Shown here piece after piece: positions 1 to 7,052 of a DNA stretch of 13,796 nt. Within the stretch, counting starts at the first letter, position 1. Each line of letters starts with the position of its first letter. The notes beneath the pieces were generated by a model, which saw only the letters and a list, made by a program, of their open reading frames with translations, searched no databases and had not been told where the DNA came from. The DNA is from DASXRU01 sp039933315 (GTDB taxonomy: Bacteria > Acidobacteriota > Blastocatellia > Pyrinomonadales > Pyrinomonadaceae): the NCBI GenBank assembly GCA_039933315.1, contig JBDTOI010000111.1, positions 1-13,796 on the forward strand. Direction: 5' to 3'. Position numbers and translations under genes: made by a program.

Positions 1-17
1 GTTTGCGTTCATCGTTT

Positions 18-73
18 CCCAGGGTAGCCGAAGCGGCAACCCTGGGCTGGAGGACTCAACCCCTTCGGGGTTG
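18..73. repeat. Paired-hairpin intergenic element
   Basis: Two adjacent perfect hairpins: CCCAGGGT (18-25) pairs with ACCCTGGG (39-46), and CAACCCC (57-63) pairs with GGGGTTG (67-73) around a TTC loop. A reading frame runs through it, but its translation is Arg/Trp-rich and resembles nothing structural, so I treat the stretch as a non-coding repeat. I have the impression that this kind of element is dispersed in acidobacterial and planctomycete genomes, but that is from memory and unverified. No T-tract follows either stem, so a terminator role is not supported. Confidence 0.5.
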
Positions 74-142
74 GGCCCGCCACCTTCACGCGAATCGGGT
101 GCGCTCTAAATTCTTAATTCTGCGTGCGCCGTTTCCATCCTG

Positions 143-173
143 GTATCTGCTCGTCGTAGACGAGCTGGGATAC
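143..173. repeat. Perfect-stem hairpin, unknown role
   Basis: GCTCGTC (149-155) and GACGAGC (159-165) form a seven-base stem around GTA. The outer bases GTATC (143-147) and GATAC (169-173) extend the pairing across small bulges. No T-run follows on either strand. The surrounding stretch 74-239 has no credible gene, and I see nothing else in it. Confidence 0.4.
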
Positions 174-239
174 TTTGCGCGAAACCTCAACTCAAATCTC
201 TCCAACTTCAGCTATACGGGCTACGTGCGTAACTTGGGG

Positions 240-283
240 TTTCACGCAAAGGCGCTAAGAAGGGAAAACCAGAAGGCGCAAAG
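240..283. repeat. Single copy of 44-base dispersed repeat
   Basis: This 44-base block begins TTTCACGCAAAGGCGCTAAG and ends GGCGCAAAG. It matches the left arm of the inverted repeat at 1205-1248 with about five differences, and also matches the reverse complement of the right arm at 1263-1306. Here it stands alone, without an opposing arm. Three copies within 1.1 kb show it is a real repeat family. Confidence 0.75.
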
Positions 284-285
284 AG

Positions 286-325
286 GTCAACCCCACTTCC
301 CTGCAGTTAGGAAGGCGGGGTTGAC
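286..325. terminator. Strong hairpin downstream of the peroxiredoxin gene
   Basis: GTCAACCCC (286-294) pairs with GGGGTTGAC (317-325), and CTTCC (296-300) with GGAAG (310-314) inside it, giving about 14 base pairs. It begins some 36 bases past the peroxiredoxin stop codon (minus strand). On the minus strand the stem is followed by the mixed sequence CTCTTTG, not a clean U-tract. It could act as a transcript-end or stability hairpin, or be part of the adjoining repeat at 240-283. The terminator role is inference. Confidence 0.4.
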
Positions 326-360
326 TACTCTTTCAATAAGCGCCTAAGCCAGTTGGGCTG

Positions 361-1032
361 TTACTGCGCGCCCTTGGCGGTCGCCGACTCGCCGGTTTCT
401 TTACCCGGCTGCGGCACGATGCGCAGATAGGGCTTCACCGTCTTCCAACCACCGGGAAACTTTTCTTTTGCTGCCTCATCCGTAATCGAAGGCACGATGA
501 TCACGTCGTCGCCGTCCTTCCAGTTCACGGGCGTGGCCACGCTGTACTTCGCCGTCAGTTGAAGCGAATCAATTACCCGCAGAATTTCGGCGAAATTGCG
601 GCCGGTGCTGGCCGGGTAAGTGATCATGAGCTTGACCTTCTTGTCCGGCCCGATGATGAAAACGGAGCGTACGGTAAATACATCGCTGACTTCCGGATGA
701 ATCATGTCATAGAGCTCCGCCACCTTGTGGTCGGGGTCGGCAATGACCGGGAAATTCAGTGCGGTGCCCTGCGTTTCTCTAATGTCCTCAGCCCAGCGCT
801 TATGAGAATCCGCCTGGTCAACGCTGAGGCCGATGACCTTGACGTTCCGCTTGTCGAATTCGGGTTTGAGGCGCGCACACTCGCCCAATTCGGTCGTGCA
901 AACGGGAGTGAAATCTTTGGGATGCGAAAACAGCACCGCCCAGCCATCACCGATCCATTCATGAAAATTGATGGTGCCGTCGGTAGTTTCGGCGGTGAAA
1001 TCCGGGGCGGTATCGCCTAAACGTATTGCCAT
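361..1032 (-). CDS. Peroxiredoxin, Prx6-type (1-Cys)
   Basis: Cytoplasmic thiol peroxidase of 223 residues that reduces hydrogen peroxide and alkyl hydroperoxides. The AhpC/TSA thioredoxin fold starts at once, and the active-site signature PxxxTxxC is intact at P38-T42-C45 (context HPKDFTPVCTTE). The later block GRNFAEILRVIDSLQLT and the C-terminal arm with VNWKDGDDVIIVP are characteristic of the Prx6 subfamily, and the length is normal for it. There is no resolving cysteine in the usual C-terminal position. The only other cysteine is C52, seven residues after the peroxidatic one on the same helix. The ATG at 1030-1032 is preceded by AAAGGA about ten bases upstream, one of the few clear ribosome binding sites in this window. 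There is no signal peptide. It is transcribed divergently from the helicase gene; a promoter and a leader palindrome are listed separately. Family assignment is firm; the in vivo reductant is unknown. Confidence 0.95.
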   Translation of the reverse strand: MAIRLGDTAPDFTAETTDGTINFHEWIGDGWAVLFSHPKDFTPVCTTELGECARLKPEFDKRNVKVIGLSVDQADSHKRWAEDIRETQGTALNFPVIADPDHKVAELYDMIHPEVSDVFTVRSVFIIGPDKKVKLMITYPASTGRNFAEILRVIDSLQLTAKYSVATPVNWKDGDDVIIVPSITDEAAKEKFPGGWKTVKPYLRIVPQPGKETGESATAKGAQ

Positions 1033-1055
1033 AACTTTATTCCTTTCGTTGTTGC

Positions 1056-1077
1056 TGAAGTTAGTTAGAGAACTTCA
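1056..1077. promoter_or_regulatory. Palindrome in the peroxiredoxin leader, possible operator
   Basis: TGAAGTT (1056-1062) and AACTTCA (1071-1077) are perfect seven-base inverted arms separated by eight bases. The site lies between the proposed promoter (1127-1155) and the start codon at 1032. The symmetry and spacing suit a dimeric repressor or an RNA hairpin in the 5' leader. No regulator gene is adjacent, so the binding protein is unknown. Confidence 0.35.
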
Positions 1078-1126
1078 CTCAAGCGAGGTGCAGCGGGTTA
1101 TTAAGGGAGTGTTTCTAACTGGGCTG

Positions 1127-1155
1127 GTTTTACATCCAAAGCAGGACTAAGTCAA
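1127..1155 (-). promoter_or_regulatory. Sigma70-like promoter of the peroxiredoxin gene
   Basis: Read on the minus strand, TTGACT (1155-1150) is followed after exactly 17 bases by TAAAAC (1132-1127). The -35 box matches the consensus at five of six positions and the -10 box at four of six. Transcription would begin near 1120, leaving a leader of roughly 90 bases that contains the palindrome at 1056-1077. Two other candidate promoters in this window have the same TTGAC-17-TA..A layout. Confidence 0.45.
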
Positions 1156-1204
1156 TCGTACAGCATTAACTTATTACCAGACGTTTGAGTAGCTCAAGTG
1201 GCGG

Positions 1205-1306
1205 TTTCACGCAAAGGCGCTAAGAAAAGAAAGACATAAGGCGCAAAGACGAGCATTCAACCCTTTGCGCCTTCTGATTTTCCTTTCTTAGCGCCTTGGC
1301 GTGAAA
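1205..1306. repeat. Inverted repeat with 44-base arms overlapping the helicase start
   Basis: Left arm 1205-1248 and right arm 1263-1306 are reverse complements over 44 bases with five mismatches, separated by 14 bases. The same unit occurs singly at 240-283. The outer bases TTTCAC/GTGAAA include the GTG at 1301, which is the first possible start of the helicase frame. No transposase is encoded, so this is a non-autonomous MITE-like or REP-like element, or a pair of oppositely oriented repeat copies. Confidence 0.8.
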
Positions 1307-4300
1307 GAAATAGCCACGCACCCAGACCCGTTCAATCGCAAGACTCCCCCCTATGCTAGACTCAAATCATTCGTGGAAACAAAGGCTTTTCAACTAAGAC
1401 CGGAGCAGGCCGAGGCGGCCCAGGTACTGGACCGGCATATATCCGTTACGGCCGGGCCCGGCTCGGGTAAAACTGCCGTGCTGGTCGAGCGCTACCTCCA
1501 CATCCTGCGTACCCACGACGTCTCAATCGATCAGATCGTCGCCATCACTTTTACTAATCGCGCCGCCAATGAAATGCGCAGCCGCCTGCGCCGGAAGCTG
1601 GATGAATTGTTGCGCGCCACCAGCGGCGATGAGCGCCGCAAATGGCTGAAACACAAGCGCACGCTGGATGGCGCCATCATCACCACCATTCACGGGTTCT
1701 GCTCGCGATTGCTGCATGAGTTTCCGGTCGAAGCCAATATCGACCCACAGTTTGTGCTGCTCGATCAGCATCGATCAGCCATGCTGCTCGAGGCCGCAGT
1801 GGAGGCATCGCTGACCGAGTTCATCAATACCGGTGAAGAATGGATCACGCGATTAACGGTGCTGATGGGACGCGCGGCGCTGGCGCAAGGGCTGGCGGAT
1901 CTCCATCGCAACTGCCGCGACCTGGGGCTTTCGCTCAATGAAGTAGCGGCGCAAACGAAAGTCAGCCATGCGACGGTGGAGGATTACCACGCAGCGCTTG
2001 CCGATCTGGAACAGCAAATGGCCGGGTTGTTTGCGCTGCCGCGCTCGACTCCAGCCGCAACGGCCAAACGCGCGGCAGTCGAGCTAGTCTGGCCGGCGCT
2101 CCGCTCCCGTTTGCAGAATGTTCCGGAGCCGGAGTCACTGGCCGGCTATTGCCAGGCGATTGACGATTTTCGTGACGTGCGTCCCCCCGCCTCGGGGCCA
2201 ATCGCCGGACGTATCAAAGCTCTCGATGAATTGATCTGGGAAAAACCATTGAAGGGTCGTGTGCCGCAGATTTGTTTCGACCTTTTCGCTAAGGATTATG
2301 CTGTCTCAGTCATAAAAGTTCTTCGCCGCATTGCCGAACGTTTGGCCGAGGAAAAGTCCCGCCTGGCAGCGCTCGATTTTGACGACTTGCAGCTGCGAGT
2401 TTTGCAGCTGCTAAACGATCGTCCCGAGGCACTGGCGCGAATTGCGGAGCGCTTCAAGTTTTTCCTGGTTGACGAGTTTCAGGACACGAACCGGCTGCAA
2501 CGGGATCTGATGACTAAACTTGCCCTGAGCTCGGCGCAGCGCGCCAACCTCTTCATCGTCGGTGATCGCAAACAATCGATCTACGGTTTTCGCGGCGCCG
2601 ACGTCAGTGTGTTCGGCCAGATGACCGAAGCACTGGCGGGCGCCGGGGGAACATCAAAGCCGCTGCATCTTAATTTCCGCAGCCAGCCGCCGCTAATCAA
2701 CTTCCTGAACGTGCTTTTTGAGAAGATCTTCAAAGCCGGGGAGGACTGCGGCCAACAAGACCTGGGCCAGCTCGGTTACGTCGAACATGAGCGCAGCCGG
2801 GCGGAGCGCGAACCAAGGGACCCACCACCTCTGATTGAGCTCCTGGTGGACGTGGCGCCGGACGAGAAGAGCGCGAAATTTCAGCGACTACCGCCCCAGC
2901 AGTCACCCAGGGAACGCGACGCGCAGCAGTTGGCGCGGCGAATTGTAAGCCTCGTGCACGGCGATGAGAGCCTCGGTGAATCCGGCCCCCGACGGTTTGA
3001 GTTTCGTGACATTGCCCTGTTGTTCCGGGCCATGACCGACGTGCCGGCGTACGAGGCGGCCTTCCGGCGCGCCGGCATCCCGTCCCTGACCGTGCAAGGG
3101 AAGGGGTTCTATGAACGCGAAGAGATCAGCGACCTCATTCAGCTCCTGCGCTTTCTGGATAACCGTACGGACGAACTTGCGCTGGTGGCCATTTTGCGTT
3201 CGCCCCTGTGCGGCATTTCTGACAATGCGCTGCTGGCTTTGCGTTGCGCTCCCGTGTTCGAGGGCGTTGCGGAGCATGGCCGTTTGAGGAAACGACGCGG
3301 CGTCCGCAAGCTGTTTTACGCCCTGCGTCACCAGGATCAGATTCAGTTTATTGATCCGGAAGAGCGCCTGGGGCTGAATCGCGCCGCCGATTTGCTGACG
3401 CGATTACTGGCGCGGCGCAATCGCTATGGTATTGCCGAACTATTGCGGATGGCTGTGGCCGAAACGGAATACCTGACGATCATCGCCGCATCATTCGAAG
3501 GGGCCCAACGACTGGCGAACGTCGAGAAGCTGTTTCGTCTCGCCGACAGCTTTGAAAAGTCAGGCACGCATTTGATTCGCGACTTTGTGCGCTTCGTTGA
3601 GGACTTCGAAAAGGTTGGCGGCCGCGAGGGCGAAGGCCAGATCGACGAATCGGCGGACGCAGTTCGGCTGATGACAATTCACCAGGCGAAAGGCCTGGAG
3701 TTTCCCGTGGTGATTATTCCGGATTTGCAGCGCGAGCTGCACACGCGCGATTCCTGGTACATGCTCGACCCGCATAAAGGCTTATCTGTGCAGATCCCGG
3801 ATGGCCGTGGCTATCGCGTTTCGGGATTGACGTTTCAAAAACTGTCCGACAGGGCCGCGTGGCGTGAACAGTTTGAAAGCATGCGGCTGCTTTACGTGGC
3901 TGCGACCCGGGCCGAAGATCGTTTGATCCTGACGGGAGCGACAAAGGATCTGCCAGGCTTGTGCAAAAAACGCGATAACTGGTTGGCCTGGATCTGGCAG
4001 GCCCTGGGACTGGAGGAACACGCACAGAGCGGCACCCTCTATCTGGATGAGGAAGCCCAGATCGACTTGGTAGTAGGGAGGGGCGCCCCAGGCAGTAGCC
4101 CGACCATCAGGGACGGCTCACCAAGTTTAGATGTAGCTCAAGCTGGGGACACACGCGGAGCCCTCCCTGACGGTCGCGCAACTGCCTGGGACTTTCCGCT
4201 ATTGCGTCCCGTGGAGCCGGGCCACACTGCCGTACATCGCTTTAGCGTTACTCAGTTAATTAATTACCAGCGCTGCCCCAGACAATACTATTTCGATCGT

Positions 4301-5365
4301 GTGCTGCACGCGCCCGCTCCGGACCACCTGCAAGTCTGGAACGATGCCGAAGCGCCGGAGCCGCCCGCGAATCTCACCGCCACGTTGAAGGGGGCGGTCA
4401 TACACCGTTTCTGCGAGACCTATGCCCACGGGGACGACTTACAAACGCGTTTGCGGGAGAGCTTTGATTACGTGATGCGCCTGAGGCAGGCCGAGCTCGC
4501 CGATCGAATTCTGGAGATCGATCCTGAGAAAGCGATTAAGGACCTTCAGCCACTGGCCGAGAACTACCTCAATAGCGAAGTTTTCCAGCGCGTTGAAGCG
4601 GCGCGCAGAGTGGCACAGACTTCAGTCTGTGATGCCGCAAACGGCGCACTCAACATCGGAGCAGCCACTGAAGGCGGCCTGTGGAGCGAACTCAGTTTCC
4701 GTCTCCGACGCCCAAACGGAATTCTGACCGGCACCATTGACAAGTTACTGGTTCAACCCGCTGGCAATGGCTTCAATATCGAGATCATCGATTTCAAGAC
4801 CAACCGCTTTCGCGTGAAGAAGGAACTTGCGGCGAGCGCGCCGGCTGGCGCCTCTGCCATTCCGGTATCCCGCGACTTTCCGGAAGCTTTACCGCCGGCC
4901 TCAATCAAAGGAATCGCCGCGAGCCAGTTAACGAGTCAGGGCTCGTTTAGTTTTGAGGCGCAACCGGCGGCAAGTAATTCGCTGGAGAACAATGGCTTGG
5001 TTGGAGATCCCGGCGCGCTCGCGCAGGAGATTGAAATAGCGGCCAGCGACTACCAGTTGCAGATGCAGGCCTACGCCCTCGCCGTGCGCGAGCTGCTGCC
5101 GGACGTTGGACAGGGGGCTTGTGTAATAACGATAACGCTCCACTTTCTGGACCCGAACCTGGAAGTACACCTGCCTGACAGTCTGTTGGCGTCCGAAGTT
5201 TGTGAGGCAGCGATCGACGAGGCGATGCGTGAGCTCAGCGATTCGCTCGAGCCGGAGCATTTTCCGGTGAGGCCGGCTAATCATTGCCGGATGTGCAACT
5301 TTCTGGATATTTGCGCGCCGGGTCGTGAGTACTTAGGGAAGATAGGGCCTATAGGACTTATATGA
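1301..5365 (+). CDS. AddA/UvrD-like helicase fused to an Fe-S RecB-type nuclease
   Basis: A 1354-residue helicase-nuclease that should unwind and resect double-strand DNA ends for recombination. Superfamily 1 motifs are complete: Q-motif LRPEQ near 32-36, Walker A AGPGSGKT (51-58), Walker B DEFQD (391-395), GDRKQSIYGFRGAD (421-434), TIHQAKGLEF (792-801) and LLYVAATRAEDR (863-874). The C-terminal nuclease has H1035, D1147 (GTIDKL), D1164-F-K1166 and QLQMQAYA (1252-1259). C992 with C1329-x2-C1332-x5-C1338 matches the iron-sulphur staple known from AddB and Cas4, which B. subtilis AddA lacks. Palindromic DNA interrupts the frame at residues about 929-963 and 1105-1111, and about 80 Ala/Ser/Pro-rich residues separate DFK from the QxxxY motif. 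A stop at 1289-1291 closes the frame upstream. GTG 1301 lies inside a repeat arm; GTG 1373 (residue 25) keeps every motif and is a serious alternative. No Shine-Dalgarno is clear for either. No addB is in view. Confidence 0.9.
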   Translation: MKEIATHPDPFNRKTPPYARLKSFVETKAFQLRPEQAEAAQVLDRHISVTAGPGSGKTAVLVERYLHILRTHDVSIDQIVAITFTNRAANEMRSRLRRKLDELLRATSGDERRKWLKHKRTLDGAIITTIHGFCSRLLHEFPVEANIDPQFVLLDQHRSAMLLEAAVEASLTEFINTGEEWITRLTVLMGRAALAQGLADLHRNCRDLGLSLNEVAAQTKVSHATVEDYHAALADLEQQMAGLFALPRSTPAATAKRAAVELVWPALRSRLQNVPEPESLAGYCQAIDDFRDVRPPASGPIAGRIKALDELIWEKPLKGRVPQICFDLFAKDYAVSVIKVLRRIAERLAEEKSRLAALDFDDLQLRVLQLLNDRPEALARIAERFKFFLVDEFQDTNRLQRDLMTKLALSSAQRANLFIVGDRKQSIYGFRGADVSVFGQMTEALAGAGGTSKPLHLNFRSQPPLINFLNVLFEKIFKAGEDCGQQDLGQLGYVEHERSRAEREPRDPPPLIELLVDVAPDEKSAKFQRLPPQQSPRERDAQQLARRIVSLVHGDESLGESGPRRFEFRDIALLFRAMTDVPAYEAAFRRAGIPSLTVQGKGFYEREEISDLIQLLRFLDNRTDELALVAILRSPLCGISDNALLALRCAPVFEGVAEHGRLRKRRGVRKLFYALRHQDQIQFIDPEERLGLNRAADLLTRLLARRNRYGIAELLRMAVAETEYLTIIAASFEGAQRLANVEKLFRLADSFEKSGTHLIRDFVRFVEDFEKVGGREGEGQIDESADAVRLMTIHQAKGLEFPVVIIPDLQRELHTRDSWYMLDPHKGLSVQIPDGRGYRVSGLTFQKLSDRAAWREQFESMRLLYVAATRAEDRLILTGATKDLPGLCKKRDNWLAWIWQALGLEEHAQSGTLYLDEEAQIDLVVGRGAPGSSPTIRDGSPSLDVAQAGDTRGALPDGRATAWDFPLLRPVEPGHTAVHRFSVTQLINYQRCPRQYYFDRVLHAPAPDHLQVWNDAEAPEPPANLTATLKGAVIHRFCETYAHGDDLQTRLRESFDYVMRLRQAELADRILEIDPEKAIKDLQPLAENYLNSEVFQRVEAARRVAQTSVCDAANGALNIGAATEGGLWSELSFRLRRPNGILTGTIDKLLVQPAGNGFNIEIIDFKTNRFRVKKELAASAPAGASAIPVSRDFPEALPPASIKGIAASQLTSQGSFSFEAQPAASNSLENNGLVGDPGALAQEIEIAASDYQLQMQAYALAVRELLPDVGQGACVITITLHFLDPNLEVHLPDSLLASEVCEAAIDEAMRELSDSLEPEHFPVRPANHCRMCNFLDICAPGREYLGKIGPIGLI
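4087..4190. repeat. Inverted repeat inserted in frame in the helicase gene
   Basis: Arms 4087-4119 and 4158-4190 are reverse complements over 33 bases with four mismatches; both begin CCCAGGCAGT when read inward, and they enclose a 38-base centre. The perfect palindrome GGGGCGCCCC (4080-4089) abuts the left end. The translation (about residues 929-963) is Gly/Pro/Asp/Arg-rich and sits between helicase motif VI and the nuclease. It looks like a REPIN-like or MITE-like unit that kept the frame open. No transposase is present. Confidence 0.75.
4614..4631. repeat. 18-base perfect-stem palindrome in the helicase gene
   Basis: CACAGACTTCAGTCTGTG has two perfect eight-base arms around TC. It encodes about residues 1105-1111 (AQTSVCD), in a poorly conserved stretch before the nuclease strand that carries D1147. 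It is unrelated to the larger inverted repeat at 4087-4190. Similar CACAG..CTGTG units are, as far as I recall, dispersed in some acidobacterial genomes; I could not verify this. Confidence 0.55.
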
Positions 5366-5378
5366 CCTATAATTTTTT
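5350..5378 (+). terminator. Possible weak intrinsic terminator of the helicase gene
   Basis: TATAGG (5350-5355) can pair with CCTATA (5366-5371) across the stop codon, and a run of six T follows at 5373-5378. The stem is short and AT-rich, so the call is tentative. It sits exactly where two convergent genes meet, with 12 bases between their stop codons. Confidence 0.35.
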
Positions 5379-6028
5379 CAAGCCCCCGGCAGCTGCTGCT
5401 TAATCCAGTCCGTAATTACTCGCTTCAGCTCGTCCAGGCTCTCGTCGAAGAAGTGGCCGGCGCCCGGGATCACTGTCAGCTGAACTTCAGAATTACCGCT
5501 CGCCTGCAAGTCATTCACCAGCGCCTGTAGCCGTTCCACCGCCCCGAACTCGTCGTGTTCACCTTGAACAAAGAGAATTGGCTTGCGGCAGTCTTTCAGG
5601 AAGGCGAAGTCGTATTTATCCACCGGGGTGCCAATGCTGATCAAAGTTGCGACTCGCGCGTCTTTGATGCCTACCTGGATCCCTACATACGAGCCGAAAG
5701 AGAACCCGGCCAGTGTTATCGGTTGGTTTGGATAATGCTCGGCGAGGTAATCCAGCGCCCGGCGCGCGTCGTCCTGCTCGCCACGGCCTTCGTCATGTGT
5801 GCCCGTGCTTTGGCCTACGCTGCGAAAATTAACTCGCAAAGTTGCCAGGCCTGCATCATTCAACGCAGCGGCGGCGCGAAAGACTACTTTGTTGTGCATG
5901 GTACCGCCGCCCAGCGGGTGCGGATGAAGCACCAGGGCCGCACCGGTTAATTTGGTTGTAGGCTCTTTGAGGATGGCTTCCAGGCGTCCATGCGGCGTGC
6001 GAATGAAAAGATTTCCAGCGGGGTACAT
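5378..6028 (-). CDS. Alpha/beta hydrolase, COG2945-like
   Basis: Small cytoplasmic serine hydrolase of 216 residues, normal for this family. The oxyanion-side block HPHPLGGGTMHNK (35-47) and RVNFRSVGQS (65-74) are hallmarks of the uncharacterised COG2945-type alpha/beta hydrolases. The nucleophile elbow is GFSFG with S110, the acid is D159 in QGEHDEF, and the catalytic histidine is H192 in GAGHFF, so the triad is complete. No signal peptide or membrane segment is visible. The physiological substrate of the family is not established, and esterase activity is only inferred from the fold. The ATG at 6026-6028 has no evident Shine-Dalgarno. The gene lies 232 bases downstream of the methyltransferase on the same strand, with an inverted repeat between them, so co-transcription is uncertain. 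Its stop codon lies 12 bases from that of the convergent helicase gene. Confidence 0.88.
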   Translation of the reverse strand: MYPAGNLFIRTPHGRLEAILKEPTTKLTGAALVLHPHPLGGGTMHNKVVFRAAAALNDAGLATLRVNFRSVGQSTGTHDEGRGEQDDARRALDYLAEHYPNQPITLAGFSFGSYVGIQVGIKDARVATLISIGTPVDKYDFAFLKDCRKPILFVQGEHDEFGAVERLQALVNDLQASGNSEVQLTVIPGAGHFFDESLDELKRVITDWIKQQLPGA

Positions 6029-6084
6029 GTTAGTGACTGTGGCAAACCTAATCCGGCTCAGAGCTTTTGCACAAAACTCTTATT

Positions 6085-6186
6085 TTGTGTTTCTTCGTGT
6101 AGCTAGTGTGATTTTGTGGATCGTGTGACTTCGAATCCTAAGCACACGATCCACGAAATTACACGAAATCTCACGAAGCAACACGA
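6085..6186. repeat. Inverted repeat, TTCGTG-rich arms of about 43 bases
   Basis: Left arm 6085-6127 and right arm 6143-6186 are imperfect reverse complements. The 12-14 bases nearest the loop pair best (TGGATCGTGTG against CACACGATCCA), and the outer parts share repeated TTCGTGT/ACACGAA units with a one-base gap. The loop is 15 bases. It fills the spacer between the methyltransferase stop and the hydrolase start, so it would fold in any shared mRNA. There is no coding gene and no T-tract. Confidence 0.7.
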
Positions 6187-6259
6187 AGGAATGCTGATCT
6201 TAGACAGTTCACAGTGGTCCGCTTCGAACCATTCGGCAACTTTTTGTGCAAAGCCCCGC

Positions 6260-7030
6260 TCAACTTTGTTGCCGAGGAACGAGCTGCCCGTAATAGACCC
6301 TTGCGTCGTACTCAACCACAACCCGTCCGTCCTGTTGATGAATGTCGAACACACGTCTTAAGGCAACAAGCATCTCGTCAAAGTTGGGCTGACCCGACGC
6401 CGGAACGTACGACGAAGAGAGCAGGCGTCCCTTCAGTCCTTCGTAATCAAAGACCTGATTGTTCTCAAATGACTTGAGCTTGAAGTTCTGGGGGGCAAAG
6501 AAGGCGGCGATGTTCTCATAGACGTTTTCATGACGCACTTCATTGTAGTCTGTACCGTACGTCAGCAAGAGCTCTTCATAGTCCCGCAGAAACGCCGTAC
6601 TGTCGGTTCGCCTTTCATTCCAGAGCAGGAGAACCCAGCCACCCGGTTTCAGGATGCGCTCGAATTCAGCGCGGGCGCGTCCGCGGTCAAACCAATGGAA
6701 CGCCTGGGCCGCAGTTATGTAATCGACACTCTGGGCGGTCAGCGAGGTAGCTTCCGCGGACCCGGCAACGCTGATGAAAGATGAGTAGCCCGACAGGATT
6801 CGCTCGCCGGCCTCGCGCATTTCCGGATTGGGCTCGACGCCGTAGACGCGATTACCATGTTTGAGAAACAGTTCGCTCAGAATTCCCGTGCCTGATCCGA
6901 CGTCGGCGATCACTGCGTCAGGGTTGAGGCCGCATTCGGCGCTCAGGAAATCGATGATTCCAGCGGGATAGCGAGGGCGATACTTGATGTAGTCATCTAC
7001 CCGGTTGGAAAAGCGTGTGACTGCATCCAT
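6260..7030 (-). CDS. Class I SAM-dependent methyltransferase
   Basis: Cytoplasmic methyltransferase of 256 residues with a standard Rossmann-type SAM-binding core (Methyltransf_11 type). Motif I is ADVGSGTG (42-49). The acidic residue that binds the SAM ribose is E66 in YGVEPNPEM. A later strand carries AAQAFHWFD, followed by ILKPGGWVLLLWNE, which is the usual post-motif III region. The N-terminal RFSNRVDDYIKYRPRYP is typical of relatives annotated as small-molecule or trans-aconitate-like methyltransferases. The acceptor cannot be deduced. The ATG at 7028-7030 lacks a strong Shine-Dalgarno. The gene lies 22 bases after the stop of the small membrane protein on the same strand and is probably transcribed with it from the promoter at 7318-7346. 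Confidence 0.9.
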   Translation of the reverse strand: MDAVTRFSNRVDDYIKYRPRYPAGIIDFLSAECGLNPDAVIADVGSGTGILSELFLKHGNRVYGVEPNPEMREAGERILSGYSSFISVAGSAEATSLTAQSVDYITAAQAFHWFDRGRARAEFERILKPGGWVLLLWNERRTDSTAFLRDYEELLLTYGTDYNEVRHENVYENIAAFFAPQNFKLKSFENNQVFDYEGLKGRLLSSSYVPASGQPNFDEMLVALRRVFDIHQQDGRVVVEYDARVYYGQLVPRQQS

Positions 7031-7052
7031 AACAACACCGGCTATTGCCTGC

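Noticed and set aside
3..347. Open frame of 114 codons at the left edge
   Set aside because: It runs through three hairpins or repeat units and its composition is not protein-like; it also begins at the edge with no ribosome site.
559..1020. Long antisense frame within the peroxiredoxin gene
   Set aside because: It is the shadow of a well-conserved gene on the other strand and has no recognisable domain.
240..1306. CRISPR array from the repeated 44-base units
   Set aside because: The copies are inverted or about 1 kb apart with no regular spacers and no cas genes.
4066..4200. Frameshift or broken gene at the palindrome in the helicase
   Set aside because: The frame continues through it and all downstream nuclease motifs are intact in the same frame.
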